This document shows positions 16,885-25,847 of a stretch of DNA of 64,000 bases, piece by piece. The first letter of the stretch is position 1; each line of letters opens with the position of its first letter. The position numbers and the translations under genes are program-made. Origin of the DNA: Desulfobaccales bacterium (GTDB lineage: Bacteria; Desulfobacterota; Desulfobaccia; Desulfobaccales; 0-14-0-80-60-11); the NCBI GenBank assembly GCA_041648175.1, contig JBAZPO010000018.1, forward strand, positions 16,129 through 80,128, given 5' to 3'. The notes below the pieces were generated by a model. That model was given only the letters and a program-made list of their open reading frames with translations, was not told the DNA's origin and did no database searches.

Positions 16885-19800
16885 ATGATTGCCCGAATCA
16901 TCGAAGCTTGCGTTCGCAACCGTGTCCTGATCCTGCTCATTTGGATCTTGATCACTGCCTGGGGCATCTACGCCACCTTTAAGCTACCGGTGGATGCCAT
17001 CCCCGACCTCTCGGACACCCAGGTGATCATCTCCACTAACTATCCCGGCCAAGCCCCTATGGTCGTGGAAGACCAGGTGACCTATCCCCTCACCACCGCC
17101 ATGCTGGCCGTGCCCAAGGCCAAGGCGGTGCGGGGCTACTCCATGTTCGGCGTGTCCCTGGTCTATATCATTTTCGAGGACGGCACCGACATCTACTGGG
17201 CCCGGACCAGGGTGCTGGAATACCTGAATTTTATCCGGGGCAAACTCCCCGCCGGAGTGAACCCGGCTTTAGGTCCCGATGCCACCGGTGTGGGCTGGGT
17301 CTATGAGTATGTGGTGGAAGACCCCACCGGCAAACATGACCTGGCCCAACTGCGCAGCATCCAGGATTGGTACTTGCGCTACCAATTGCAAACCGTGCCC
17401 GGTGTGGCCGAAGTCGCCAGTCTCGGCGGGTTCGTCAAACAGTACCAGGTGGTGGTGGACCCCAACAAACTGGCCTCCTATAATCTCCCCCTCTCCAAAA
17501 TCAAGCAAGCCATTCAGATGTCCAACCAGGATGTGGGCGGTGGGATCTACGAGCGGGCCGAGACCGAATTTATGGTCCGGGGCCTGGGTTACATCAAGGA
17601 CCTGGCGGATGTCCAAAACATTGTGGTGGGCACCGACGGCAAGGGGACCCCCATTCTCATCAAAGACGTGGCCCTGGTCCGGTTGGGCCCGGAGATGCGC
17701 CGGGGTCTGGCGGAAGCCAACGGTGAGGGGGAAGCGGTGGGAGGCATCGTGGTGATGCGCTTTGGGCAAAATGCCCGGGACGTCATCCAGGGGGTCAAGG
17801 ACAAGCTGGAAGAACTCAAAATGGGCCTCCCTCCCGGAGTCCGCATCGTCAGCGCCTATGACCGGGCCGGCCTCATCGATCGCGCCATCGACACCCTGAA
17901 AGAGGCCATATATGAAGAAATCGCCATTGTGGCGTTAATCACCATACTCTTCCTGCTGCACCTGCGAAGCGCCTTTGTAGCCATCATCAGCCTGCCCCTG
18001 GGGGTGTTGATCTCCTTTATCCTGCAATACCAATTCAATATTACCGCCAATATTTTGAGCCTGGCGGGCATCGCCATCGCTATCGGCGACATGGTGGACG
18101 CCTCCGTGGTCATGGTGGAGGACGCGCACAAGAAGATCGAGCATGCCCCGCCAGGCACGCCCCGGGAACCTCTGATCCTGGACGCCGCCAAAGAGGTTGG
18201 GCCTTCCCTGTTCTTCGCTCTCCTGATCATCACCGTATCTTTTTTGCCGATATTCGCGCTGGAGGGGGAAAGCGGCCGGCTATTTAAGCCCCTGGCCTTT
18301 ACCAAGACCTTTGCCATGGGCGGGGCCTCCATCCTGGCCATCACCCTGATCCCCATTTTAATGGTTTATTTCATCAGGGGAAAAATCCGCCCGGAGTCCG
18401 CCAATCCCCTGTCTCGGATGACTATGGCCATCTACCAACCGGTCTTGCGAGGCATTTTACGGGTGCCTCTCCTGGCCATCTTCGTGGCCGTAGTCCTGAT
18501 AATCATTACCCTTTATCCCCTATCCAGGCTGGGCTCCGAGTTTATGCCACCGTTGGATGAAGGCGACCTGCTCTACATGCCCACCACCATGCCGGGCATC
18601 TCCATCACCGAAGCGAAAAACATCCTACAGCAGACGGACCGGATCATCCGCACCTTCCCGGAAGTGGACTATGTTTTCGGCAAGGCGGGTCGGGCCGAAA
18701 CCGCCACCGACCCGGCGCCTTTGAGCATGATTGAAACCACCATCCGCCTCAAGGACCGGAAACACTGGCGTCCGGGCCTGACTACGGAGGGCCTCATCCA
18801 GGAACTTGACACTGCGGTAAAATTTCCCGGCCTGGCCAACTCCTGGGGCTACCCCATCAAAATTCGCATCGATATGCTTTCCACCGGCATCAAGACCCCG
18901 GTGGGCATCAAGTTATTGGGTAATGATCTGAACGTCCTGAGCCGGTTGGGAACGGAAGTCGAGGGCATCTTAAAGGGTGTGCCGGGAACCGCTAGCGTCT
19001 TTGCGGAACGCACGGTGGGAGGCTATTACCTGGACTTTGACATCAAACGTCAAGATGCGGCCCGGTATGGACTTACCGTGGGAGATATTCAAGAAGTCAT
19101 TGCCACGGCCATGGGGGGAGAAAATATTAGCCAGACGGTGGAGGGGCTGGAACGCTACCCGGTAAGTCTGCGGTACTTTCAGGATTTTCGCAGCAACCTG
19201 CCGGCTCTGAAACGGATCCTGATCCCCACCCCCAAGGGGCCACCCATCCCCATGGAGCAGGTGGCCGACATTAAACTCCACCAGGGACCGGACATGGTGA
19301 AAAGCGAAGGCGCCCGGCGTACCGCTTCCATCTTTGTAGATATTCGGGATATTGACCTGGGCACCTATATCAAAAAGGCCAAGGAGGCCATCCAGGCCCA
19401 CTTGAAAATCCCCCCGGGCTACAACCTTATCTGGAGCGGCCAGTTTGAGTACATGGAACGGGCCCGGGAGCGGCTCCAGTTGGTGGTGCCCATTACTCTG
19501 GTGCTGGTTATCATGCTCCTCTACCTGAGCACCCAATCCCTGGTGAAGGTGGGCATCATCCTGCTAGCTATACCCTTCTCACTCATCGGGGCTATCTGGC
19601 TGCTCTATCTGCTGGACTACAATCTGAGCGTCGGAGTGATCGTGGGCATCATCGCCCTTGCAGGTCTGGATGCGGAAACCGGGGCCATTATGCTGTTATA
19701 CCTTGATATTTCCCACGATGAACGCAAGGCTCAGGGAAAACTCAACACTTATGAAGACCTGAAAGATGCGGTAATGCACGGTGCGGTTCAACGGTTGCGC

Positions 19801-20013
19801 CCCAAACTCATGACGATTTTGGCTAACATTTTTGGCCTGCTCCCGGTCATGTGGGCTACGGGCACCGGCGCCGAAGTGGCCAAGCGCATCGCCGCCCCCA
19901 TGGTAGGTGGAGTGACGACCTCCTTCCTCCTGGAACTTCTCATCTACCCAGCCATCTATCTGCTATGGAAGTGGCATTTTGAGGTGAAGAAACAGAAGGT
20001 TGCTAAACCATGA
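16885..20013 (+). CDS. Heavy-metal efflux RND transporter (CusA/CzcA family)
   Basis: Inner-membrane proton-driven pump expelling metal ions through the adaptor and channel encoded upstream. The 1042-residue protein has the two-fold RND architecture. TM1 is near residues 13-31, followed by the HME-type PVDAIPDLSDTQVIISTNYPG. The TM4 motif GDMVDASVVMVEDAH lies near 402. Two large periplasmic loops and a second TM block from about 870 to 1035 follow. The order channel-adaptor-pump on one strand is the normal Cus arrangement. Monovalent Cu/Ag is favoured by the Met-rich neighbours; Zn/Co/Cd is less likely. Confidence 0.93.
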   Translation: MIARIIEACVRNRVLILLIWILITAWGIYATFKLPVDAIPDLSDTQVIISTNYPGQAPMVVEDQVTYPLTTAMLAVPKAKAVRGYSMFGVSLVYIIFEDGTDIYWARTRVLEYLNFIRGKLPAGVNPALGPDATGVGWVYEYVVEDPTGKHDLAQLRSIQDWYLRYQLQTVPGVAEVASLGGFVKQYQVVVDPNKLASYNLPLSKIKQAIQMSNQDVGGGIYERAETEFMVRGLGYIKDLADVQNIVVGTDGKGTPILIKDVALVRLGPEMRRGLAEANGEGEAVGGIVVMRFGQNARDVIQGVKDKLEELKMGLPPGVRIVSAYDRAGLIDRAIDTLKEAIYEEIAIVALITILFLLHLRSAFVAIISLPLGVLISFILQYQFNITANILSLAGIAIAIGDMVDASVVMVEDAHKKIEHAPPGTPREPLILDAAKEVGPSLFFALLIITVSFLPIFALEGESGRLFKPLAFTKTFAMGGASILAITLIPILMVYFIRGKIRPESANPLSRMTMAIYQPVLRGILRVPLLAIFVAVVLIIITLYPLSRLGSEFMPPLDEGDLLYMPTTMPGISITEAKNILQQTDRIIRTFPEVDYVFGKAGRAETATDPAPLSMIETTIRLKDRKHWRPGLTTEGLIQELDTAVKFPGLANSWGYPIKIRIDMLSTGIKTPVGIKLLGNDLNVLSRLGTEVEGILKGVPGTASVFAERTVGGYYLDFDIKRQDAARYGLTVGDIQEVIATAMGGENISQTVEGLERYPVSLRYFQDFRSNLPALKRILIPTPKGPPIPMEQVADIKLHQGPDMVKSEGARRTASIFVDIRDIDLGTYIKKAKEAIQAHLKIPPGYNLIWSGQFEYMERARERLQLVVPITLVLVIMLLYLSTQSLVKVGIILLAIPFSLIGAIWLLYLLDYNLSVGVIVGIIALAGLDAETGAIMLLYLDISHDERKAQGKLNTYEDLKDAVMHGAVQRLRPKLMTILANIFGLLPVMWATGTGAEVAKRIAAPMVGGVTTSFLLELLIYPAIYLLWKWHFEVKKQKVAKP

Positions 20014-20029
20014 GCAGCCATCAAACCCC

Positions 20030-20057
20030 TTGACTGGGATTTCCTTGTTCTTATCTT
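20030..20057 (+). promoter_or_regulatory. Candidate sigma-70 promoter before the Met-rich protein
   Basis: TTGACT (20030-20035), a 16-bp spacer, then TATCTT (20052-20057), 31 bp before ATG 20089. A short dyad CTTTAAGG-CACA-CCTTGTAAAG overlaps the -10 and predicted start point (20055-20076) and could be an operator. Confidence 0.5.
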
Positions 20058-20088
20058 TAAGGCACACCTTGTAAAGGGAGGGAAAGCT

Positions 20089-20445
20089 ATGCGGTCAAAA
20101 GTTATCATCTTAACCTTGGCCCTGCTTATGGCTCCCGGAATTTCTTCCGCTGAACACCCCGGCAGGGGTCACATGATGGGCGGAAAAGGCATGAGTCAGT
20201 GCGCCATGGGAAACATGGACATGATGAACCAGATGACGAATGAGATGCATCAGATGATGGGCCAGGGTCATATGACCCCTGTACATCAAAAGCAGATGCA
20301 GGGCATGATGGACCAGATGGATCAGATGAAGCAGCAGATGGCCGGCCCCCAGAATCCTCAGATGGAACAACAGCAGCGTCAACAACTTCAGCAGATGCAG
20401 CGTCGGCTTAATACCATAAAGCAACAGTGGGAACATCAGCATTAA
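20089..20445 (+). CDS. Small exported Met/Gln/His-rich protein, probable periplasmic metal binder
   Basis: A 118-residue protein with a cleavable-type signal peptide (about 1-21, ending SSA). The mature part contains more than twenty methionines in patterns such as HMMGG, MDMMNQM, HQMMGQGHM and MDQMDQMKQQM, plus histidines at both ends. Such Met-rich segments bind Cu(I)/Ag(I) in known periplasmic chaperones. No named family is recognised. The C-terminal half is Gln-rich and likely helical. A strong GGGAGGG site precedes the ATG, and the gene has its own promoter candidate just after the RND pump gene. Confidence 0.65.
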   Translation: MRSKVIILTLALLMAPGISSAEHPGRGHMMGGKGMSQCAMGNMDMMNQMTNEMHQMMGQGHMTPVHQKQMQGMMDQMDQMKQQMAGPQNPQMEQQQRQQLQQMQRRLNTIKQQWEHQH

Positions 20446-20484
20446 TTTAGGGTCCATGTCCCAGGACCTCTTATTTAGTCATAG

Positions 20485-21087
20485 GTGCCTATGGGTTACC
20501 CGCGGCTAATATGGTTCACTCTGGGAGGGATAGTCGTGGGCTACCTGCTTATGCACCCCTTCGCCATGCTGGCCTATGTCTTGGGTCCCCAGCATCCTCA
20601 GACCGCCATGGACTTCCACCTGTGGGGTCGACAGGTGCACCTGGCTTTCAGCTTCGAAATGCTGGTCATGGGCGGGGCTTTTACCATTATGGGAGGAATC
20701 TCCGGTTTTTGCCTGGGGGCCTGGTCCCTCCAGAAAGAGCGGTGGATGGCAGAGAAGTTGGAGTCCCAGCAACGCCTGGTCGCTCTTAGAACTATGGAAG
20801 AATTGATGGTGACTCTGGCCCACTATATCCGCAACTCCAATATGGTGATCGGGGGATTCAGTGCCCATCTCCTGAAGCACATTTCCGATGTCGATTTTGC
20901 CCAACAACTGCAAATGATCCAGCAAGCTTCCCGGGAAATCGAAGCGGTGGTCAATTCTCTGCAAAACCTAACGGAATTCAGCACCGTCCAATATGCCACC
21001 GAAGGGCAGGCCAGAATGATCGACCTGAAAAAAGAACTGGAGGTTCATTTATCCGGAAAGGCGACCAAAGAGCAACATGGAACCTGA
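20485..21087 (+). CDS. Membrane sensor with histidine-kinase dimerisation domain but no ATPase domain
   Basis: The 200-residue protein has two hydrophobic segments (about 7-33 and 56-82). These are followed by a helical region with LAHYIRNSNMVIGGFSAHLL (about 112-131) resembling a DHp H-box. It then ends without any N, G1 or G2 box. The start is GTG 20485 or ATG 20491; neither has a clear ribosome-binding site. It overlaps the next gene by 11 bp. The membrane part is paralogous to that gene: both have a glycine-rich TM1 followed by HPxxML, then a second TM rich in Met and Gly. It may dimerise with or modulate the full kinase; this is inference. Confidence 0.55.
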   Translation: MPMGYPRLIWFTLGGIVVGYLLMHPFAMLAYVLGPQHPQTAMDFHLWGRQVHLAFSFEMLVMGGAFTIMGGISGFCLGAWSLQKERWMAEKLESQQRLVALRTMEELMVTLAHYIRNSNMVIGGFSAHLLKHISDVDFAQQLQMIQQASREIEAVVNSLQNLTEFSTVQYATEGQARMIDLKKELEVHLSGKATKEQHGT

Positions 21088-22157
21088 AGAAATCAAGCCG
21101 GTAGTCTTAGAGGCCCAGACCCGCAGAGAAAGAACCTGGTTCTATCCCTGGATAGGCGTACTATTCGGGGCGGCTCTCGGCATCTTTATCGGCCATCCGC
21201 TCTCTATGCTGGTGCATGACTTTTACAACTTCATCAATTCAGGCACCCCTTTAGATGTGAGTGGAGCCCTCTTTCACAGCTTTCAATGGCATATGTGGCC
21301 CATGATGTTGATCTTCGGCGGGTTTGGTGGTCTGGTTTGGGGTTTTATCGGCTTCATTTTGCAGCGTCTCAAAGAAAGTCGCTTACGCCTGGATAACTTC
21401 CACCAGGAGTTCGAACTTCAGGTTGCCACGTTAAGGCATCACTACAAAAACCTGGCCATAGGCATTCACGGCTTTTCCGGCCGCATCAAACGGAAATTGG
21501 CGAACCTGGATGATACCTATCGCCAGTGCTTTACTGAGGGCAAATGTCCTACATACGGGGACTTTCATAAAGAATATGAATTGCTGGAACATAACGTTAA
21601 TATTCTTGAGGAGGCCGCCCAACGCCTGACCCACACCTTGGGACAAGAACTTCTCTTCTTAAAGGCTCTGACTTCAAGCGCTTTGCCCTCGATTCCCAGA
21701 GATTTTTATCCCCTCCTGGTTCATTGCGTTGACGACCTCTTAGGACTGCGCTTCCGAGAAAAGGATATTCAGGTCGAAATCAATGGTCAGTCCTTGGAAA
21801 ATTGCCGGGAAACGCTGATTTTTCCGTTCGAACCCCCACACCATGGAGGTTATCTTGCAGAATGTCCTGGCCAACGCCATGAGATATGGCGACCACATTC
21901 AGATAGGGGTGGCGGACTCGGGTGACCACTTGCGAGTTGAGTTCCGGGACAATGGTCCTGGCTTGGATGTTCAGGAGCTTAAACGCCATCTCACAATTTC
22001 CGGGGAGCGACGGGAGGCCGAGAGCACCCACCTGGGTCTGAGGGTCAGCATCCACTTGCTGACGAAAATCGGTGGAAGTCTGGCAGCCTGGAGCCATCCA
22101 GGGGCAGGCGCCATTTTTATCGTTGACTTTCCTAAGCATCCTTCAAGAGTTCCTTGA
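21077..22157 (+). pseudogene. Membrane sensor histidine kinase, split by a +1 frameshift (or a base error)
   Basis: The first frame (21077-21925) gives two membrane segments (about 20-45 and 70-98), the motif IGHPLSML and a DHp-like helix with LRHHYKNLAIGIHGFSGRI (about 117-135). It then loses homology after FPFEP. The frame one base further (entering near 21839-21843, ending 22157) supplies the ATPase domain: EVILQNVLANAMRYG (N-box), FRDNGPGL (G1) and a degraded G2-like THLGLRVSIHLL. The junction lies at a run of five C at 21833-21837. Removing one C restores a continuous kinase of about 359 residues. Either a sequencing or assembly slip, a recent mutation, or programmed slippage could explain this. 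Confidence 0.7.
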
Positions 22158-22282
22158 TTTATAATATATCACGTTGAGGAGTTGGAAAACCCGGCCAGCC
22201 GGAAAACACGTCAAGCAATTTCCCAGGAATGACGCTCACCCGATAGGGGCGGAGGCTTGAATCCAAAAAGGAGGCAATAATC

Positions 22283-22798
22283 TTGATTAAAATCATGGTG
22301 TTACTATCGGTAGTAATCTCGTTGGCCCTGGTGTGCCCGGTGTTGGCCCAGCCCGGCTCTGGCGGCGGCATGGGCATGGGAGGCGGAATGGGTCCCCGGC
22401 TGTACAACCCGCAGACCGTCACTACGGTTAAGGGCGCGGTGGAGAAGCTGGAAGAGCTCAACATGGGGCGCGCCGGTGGCATGGGCATGAAGTTTCGCGA
22501 ACTGCTCCTGAAGACGGATAAAGGGAGCCTCATGGTGCATTTGGGGCCCACCTGGTATCTGGACCAGCAAAAGTTCGCGGTGAAAGTGGGAGACACGCTG
22601 GAGGTCACCGGTTCCCAAGTAACCTTAAATAATCAGCCGGCCATCATCGCCCGGGAGGTTAAAGCCAATGGACAAACCATAAAACTCCGGGACGACCAGG
22701 GGCTACCGGCCTGGCGCGGTATGGGTGGCGGCGGTATGGGCCAAGGGGGTGGCCAGGGTCCTTCCGGCGGTCAGAGGAAAGGTCCTGCGGGAATGTGA
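22283..22798 (+). CDS. Small exported Gly/Met-rich protein, OB-fold-like, function unknown
   Basis: The 171-residue protein has a signal peptide (about 1-22, ending VLA). A Gly/Met-rich linker (GSGGGMGMGGGMG) follows, then a compact beta-rich domain of about 90 residues and a second Gly-rich tail. The domain has alternating strands (TTVKGAVEKLE, GSLMVHLGPTWYL, GDTLEVTGSQVT) suggesting an OB-like barrel. TTG 22283 is chosen as start because AAGGAGG sits eight bases upstream; the next in-frame ATG (22295) would be 20 bases away. The gene belongs to the metal-efflux block by position. Role unknown. Confidence 0.6.
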   Translation: MIKIMVLLSVVISLALVCPVLAQPGSGGGMGMGGGMGPRLYNPQTVTTVKGAVEKLEELNMGRAGGMGMKFRELLLKTDKGSLMVHLGPTWYLDQQKFAVKVGDTLEVTGSQVTLNNQPAIIAREVKANGQTIKLRDDQGLPAWRGMGGGGMGQGGGQGPSGGQRKGPAGM

Positions 22799-22867
22799 TT
22801 TTTTAGGTCGCCTCCGGCTCAAGCAAAAGGGGGAATGGGCGGCGGCACAATTGCAGCATGAGCCCAA

Positions 22868-22891
22868 AGAGGGCCGGAGCTTCGGCCCTCT
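22868..22891. terminator. Hairpin between convergent genes
   Basis: AGAGGGCCG-GAGCTT-CGGCCCTCT, a perfect 9-bp stem in the gap between the plus-strand gene ending at 22798 and the minus-strand gene ending at 22948. There is no U-tract on the plus strand, so termination strength is uncertain. Confidence 0.5.
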
Positions 22892-22947
22892 ACCCCCTTC
22901 CCCGAACTGACCTCGGGTGGGCCATGCAGTTTTGCCGGGCATAGTGC

Positions 22948-23415
22948 TCAGGCTGCAGGATCGTCTGTGCTGCTGCCGGGAAACAGGGTTGTGAACCCAT
23001 AATCCTCTAAGAGGGAGGACAGATACGTGCCCCCTCGCCTGACGGTCGCAATCGCCGCCAAGAGCTCTTTATCCAGTTCGTCTTTCAGGAGATAGCCCTC
23101 GGCCCCTGCCAACCTGGCCTGGTCCACATATTCCCGGCGGTTGTGCAGGGTCAGGAGCAGCACCTTGATTCCGGGGTGCCTCGCCTTGATCATTCGGGTC
23201 GCTTCGATGCCACCCAGACACGGCATGGAGATATCCAGGATAACCATTTGGGGTTGCATGGTCTTCAGGGCATCTAAAAGTTCCAGCCCGTCCTGGAACT
23301 CCCCTACCACCTTTAAGTCGGATTGTTCTCCAATGATTCTTCGGACTCCTTGCCGAACCAGTGCATGGTCATCCACCAGCAGAATTTCATAGAAAAATGG
23401 CGTTATCGCATCCAT
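22948..23415 (-). CDS. Receiver-only response regulator (NarL-type receiver, no output domain)
   Basis: The 155-residue protein contains one receiver domain. It shows the acidic pocket VDDHALVRQG (residues 13-22), the phosphoacceptor aspartate in MVILDISMP (about D59), a conserved Thr in LLLTLH and Lys in YLLKDE. After the domain, only about 25 residues remain, so the LuxR-type helix-turn-helix of NarL relatives is missing. ATG 23415 is set by AAGGG seven bases upstream. It lies at the end of the metal-efflux block on the opposite strand and is a plausible partner of the membrane sensors at 20485-22157. Pairing is inferred from position. Confidence 0.78.
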   Translation of the reverse strand: MDAITPFFYEILLVDDHALVRQGVRRIIGEQSDLKVVGEFQDGLELLDALKTMQPQMVILDISMPCLGGIEATRMIKARHPGIKVLLLTLHNRREYVDQARLAGAEGYLLKDELDKELLAAIATVRRGGTYLSSLLEDYGFTTLFPGSSTDDPAA

Positions 23416-23648
23416 AATGGTGCCCTTGATAGCTAATCTCCATAAATTCGATTTCACATTCCCATCCGGAGATATGCAAGGTCAGAGGCCACATTTCTCA
23501 GTTAAGCATTGACGGGAATATATCAAGGAGAGCCTTACTATTTCCCCTGAAAAATGATATCGGTAAAATATGAATTTTCATAAAATGAGAAGTTGGATCT
23601 GGCCCAAGAAATGTTGAGGCAAGACCAAAGATGGCAGGATGTGACCTC

Positions 23649-24680
23649 ATGCCCGCCTTGATCCCCGGGAATTTCCATACCACCGCCATGGCCATTCTGC
23701 CCCACGAGCAGGCAGAGCCAGCCCTGGAACTGGCCCTTTCTTTGGATATCCCCTTCTGGCCCCAATTGCCCCATCTGAGTTATTACGAAGATATGTATGT
23801 CCAGGCGGCGGAACATTTTCCCGGCATCCTGCTCTTTCCGGAGGAAAACCGCATCAGGTTCGATACGGAAAAATTTTTCGAGGACCTGCCCCAGCTTTTG
23901 GAACATTGGGACGACCTGGCGTATTTCGACATCTCCCCACAATATTCCGTGGTGTATCACCGCTTTCTGGAACTGGACCTCAGTGGCTATATCGCCATCC
24001 GCGGCCAGTTGGAAGGCCCAATCAGCTTCGGCTTGAAGATCCTGGATGAAAACGACCGGCCGGTAATCTTCAATGATGAAGTGCGGCCCATCCTGATGGA
24101 CTTCATGGCCCGACGGGTTCAATCCCAGCTCAACCGCCTCAAGGCCAAACATCCCCGGGCCTTTATGTTCATCGACGAGCCGGGTCTGCAATTCATCTTC
24201 AGCTCCGTCTCGGGCTACCCGGACATGCGGGCCAAAGACGACCTGGATCGGTTCCTGGCCCAGATCGAGCGGCCTCGGGGCATCCACCTGTGCGGTAATC
24301 CGGATTGGGAATTTCTCCTCAACCGGGATTTAGATATCCTGTCCATGGACATTTACACCAACGCCGAGGTCTTCCAGTGCTACGGCAAAGCCATTCGCCG
24401 GTTTATAGAACGGGGCGGGGTCTTGGCTTGGGGTTTGATTCCCACCGGCTGTGAGCCCTTCACCCAGGAGTCCCAGGACCATCTCATCGCCCACTTAGAG
24501 AGCCTCTGGCCAGCCCTCATCAATGCGGGTATTGACCGGGACCAGCTCTTGGCCCAAAGTCTGATCAGCCCCGCCACCTGCTGTCTCATCAACCCGGACC
24601 GGGAAAAGACCGTGACTGAGGCCTATGCCTGGCTCCGGGAGGTGTCTCACCGCCTGCGGGACAAGTATCATTTGGAGTAA
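23649..24680 (+). CDS. Cobalamin-independent methionine synthase/UROD-like protein
   Basis: The 343-residue protein appears to be a stand-alone TIM barrel related to the MetE C-terminal domain and the uroporphyrinogen decarboxylase/corrinoid methyltransferase superfamily. Evidence is FMFIDEPGLQF (strand with acidic residue), the zinc-type motif IHLCGNPDW (H213, C215), VLAWGLIPTG and a late LISPATCCLINPD supplying another cysteine. It lacks the MetE N-terminal half. ATG 23649 (AGGA nine bases upstream) is preferred over 23631, without strong evidence. Methyl donor and acceptor are unknown. The upstream region is only AT-rich intergenic DNA. Confidence 0.65.
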   Translation: MPALIPGNFHTTAMAILPHEQAEPALELALSLDIPFWPQLPHLSYYEDMYVQAAEHFPGILLFPEENRIRFDTEKFFEDLPQLLEHWDDLAYFDISPQYSVVYHRFLELDLSGYIAIRGQLEGPISFGLKILDENDRPVIFNDEVRPILMDFMARRVQSQLNRLKAKHPRAFMFIDEPGLQFIFSSVSGYPDMRAKDDLDRFLAQIERPRGIHLCGNPDWEFLLNRDLDILSMDIYTNAEVFQCYGKAIRRFIERGGVLAWGLIPTGCEPFTQESQDHLIAHLESLWPALINAGIDRDQLLAQSLISPATCCLINPDREKTVTEAYAWLREVSHRLRDKYHLE

Positions 24681-25022
24681 GAACATTCAAGAAGGGCACC
24701 ACCTTGATAAGACTTTTGGGCAGTAATTCATGAGCCCTTGGCTCACCCGAAGCGTATGAAAAGCAATCACTTTGCGACTTTGCGTGAGGATTTTTCTCTC
24801 CGCCAAGGCGCCAAGAACGCTAAGAATCATTGACTAACTTTTCGGAACAGTCGCTCATGAGCCTTAGGCTCTCTCAAAACCATGAAACCCCGGCGGGGCG
24901 GGCATCCCCGCCCGCCACTCTACTTTGAACTTTCAACCTTGAACCTTGAACTTTTCCAAGCAGAGGTCTTTATTGGCCCCGGCCGGAATTTTCGGGAAAG
25001 TGTTGGTCAGGACCACCCCATC
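24681..25022. other. Gene-free stretch with dispersed repeats
   Basis: Contains the palindrome TGAGCC-CTT-GGCTCA (24731-24745) and a second copy TGAGCC-TTA-GGCTC (about 24857). It also holds a copy of the CTTTGCGACTTTGCG / CGCCAAGGCGCCAAG element (24770-24824) and a tract of TTGAACTTT-type tandem units (24925-24955). No gene is seen; in-frame extension of recO upstream of 25023 runs through these repeats and is not real. Confidence 0.65.
24770..24824. repeat. Period-9 CTTTGCG...GCCAAG dispersed element
   Basis: CTTTGCGACTTTGCGTGAG followed, after a T-rich gap, by CGCCAAGGCGCCAAGAACG. A longer copy of the same two-part element occupies the nifD-nifK gap (54182-54244), and half copies occur near 43785-43870 and 45145. 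Confidence 0.7.
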
Positions 25023-25847
25023 ATGACTGAGCGGCAAACCCCGGCTATCGTGCTGACAGTGCGGGAATACGGCGAGGCGGACCTCCTGGTGACCTTTCTC
25101 ACCCCAGAGCGCGGTCCCCTCACCGGCATCGCCAAGCACGCCCGAAAAAGCCGCCGCCGCTTCGCCCATTGCCTGGAGCCCTTGAGCCGGGTGGTGTTTT
25201 TCCTGTCTCCTAAGCCTGCCCGGGATCTGGAATTCCTCCAGAAGGGGGAACTGGTCAGGTCGTTCCCGTCCCTGCGCCGGGACCTGAAGCGCCTGGGCGC
25301 GGCCGCGCTGCTCTCTGAGGTAGCGGGCCTCCTGGCGGGTCCCCCGGATGCCCTCCAGGAGATTTTCGCCACCCTGGAAGACGCCCTGGCCCTCCTGGAA
25401 CAAGGCGAGCCCCCCGATTCGCTGCTGCCTGCTTTTATGCTCCACCTCATGGGTTTGGGGGGTTACCGGCCCCGCCTTCACCACTGCGGGGGCTGCGGCG
25501 CCGAACCGGAGGCGCCCCTGGCCTTCAGCCTTCCCAAAGGCGGCATATTCTGCGGGGCGTGTCGCGGAAAGGCCCCCGGGCCCTTGCTGTCCTTGAACCC
25601 CGGCACCTGGAAACTCCTGCGCCTGGCCCAAGACCTGCCGCGGCACAAACTTTTGCGCCTGCGCTTTCCCCCCCAACAGCGGGACCAAAGCCTGGTGATC
25701 TTCAGGGCCTTTCTCCGTTACCATTTAGGGAAGAACCTGAAGTCCTGGTCTTTTTGGGAAAAAGTCATCCGCCCCACGGGTAACAAGGGGCTCAATTCCG
25801 GCCACACTGACAAGATTTCCTCACCAGAAGGTGAATCGCATGGGTAA
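25023..25847 (+). CDS. recO: DNA repair protein RecO
   Basis: Acts in RecFOR-dependent loading of RecA at gapped DNA. The 274 residues start with an OB-fold (AIVLTVREYGEADLLVTFLT, then KHARKSRRRFAHCLEP). They continue with the helical domain and a zinc site made by CGGCG (about 156) and FCGACRG (about 179). ATG 25023 has AGGA upstream. The last eight bases overlap the next gene's start. Confidence 0.9.
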   Translation: MTERQTPAIVLTVREYGEADLLVTFLTPERGPLTGIAKHARKSRRRFAHCLEPLSRVVFFLSPKPARDLEFLQKGELVRSFPSLRRDLKRLGAAALLSEVAGLLAGPPDALQEIFATLEDALALLEQGEPPDSLLPAFMLHLMGLGGYRPRLHHCGGCGAEPEAPLAFSLPKGGIFCGACRGKAPGPLLSLNPGTWKLLRLAQDLPRHKLLRLRFPPQQRDQSLVIFRAFLRYHLGKNLKSWSFWEKVIRPTGNKGLNSGHTDKISSPEGESHG

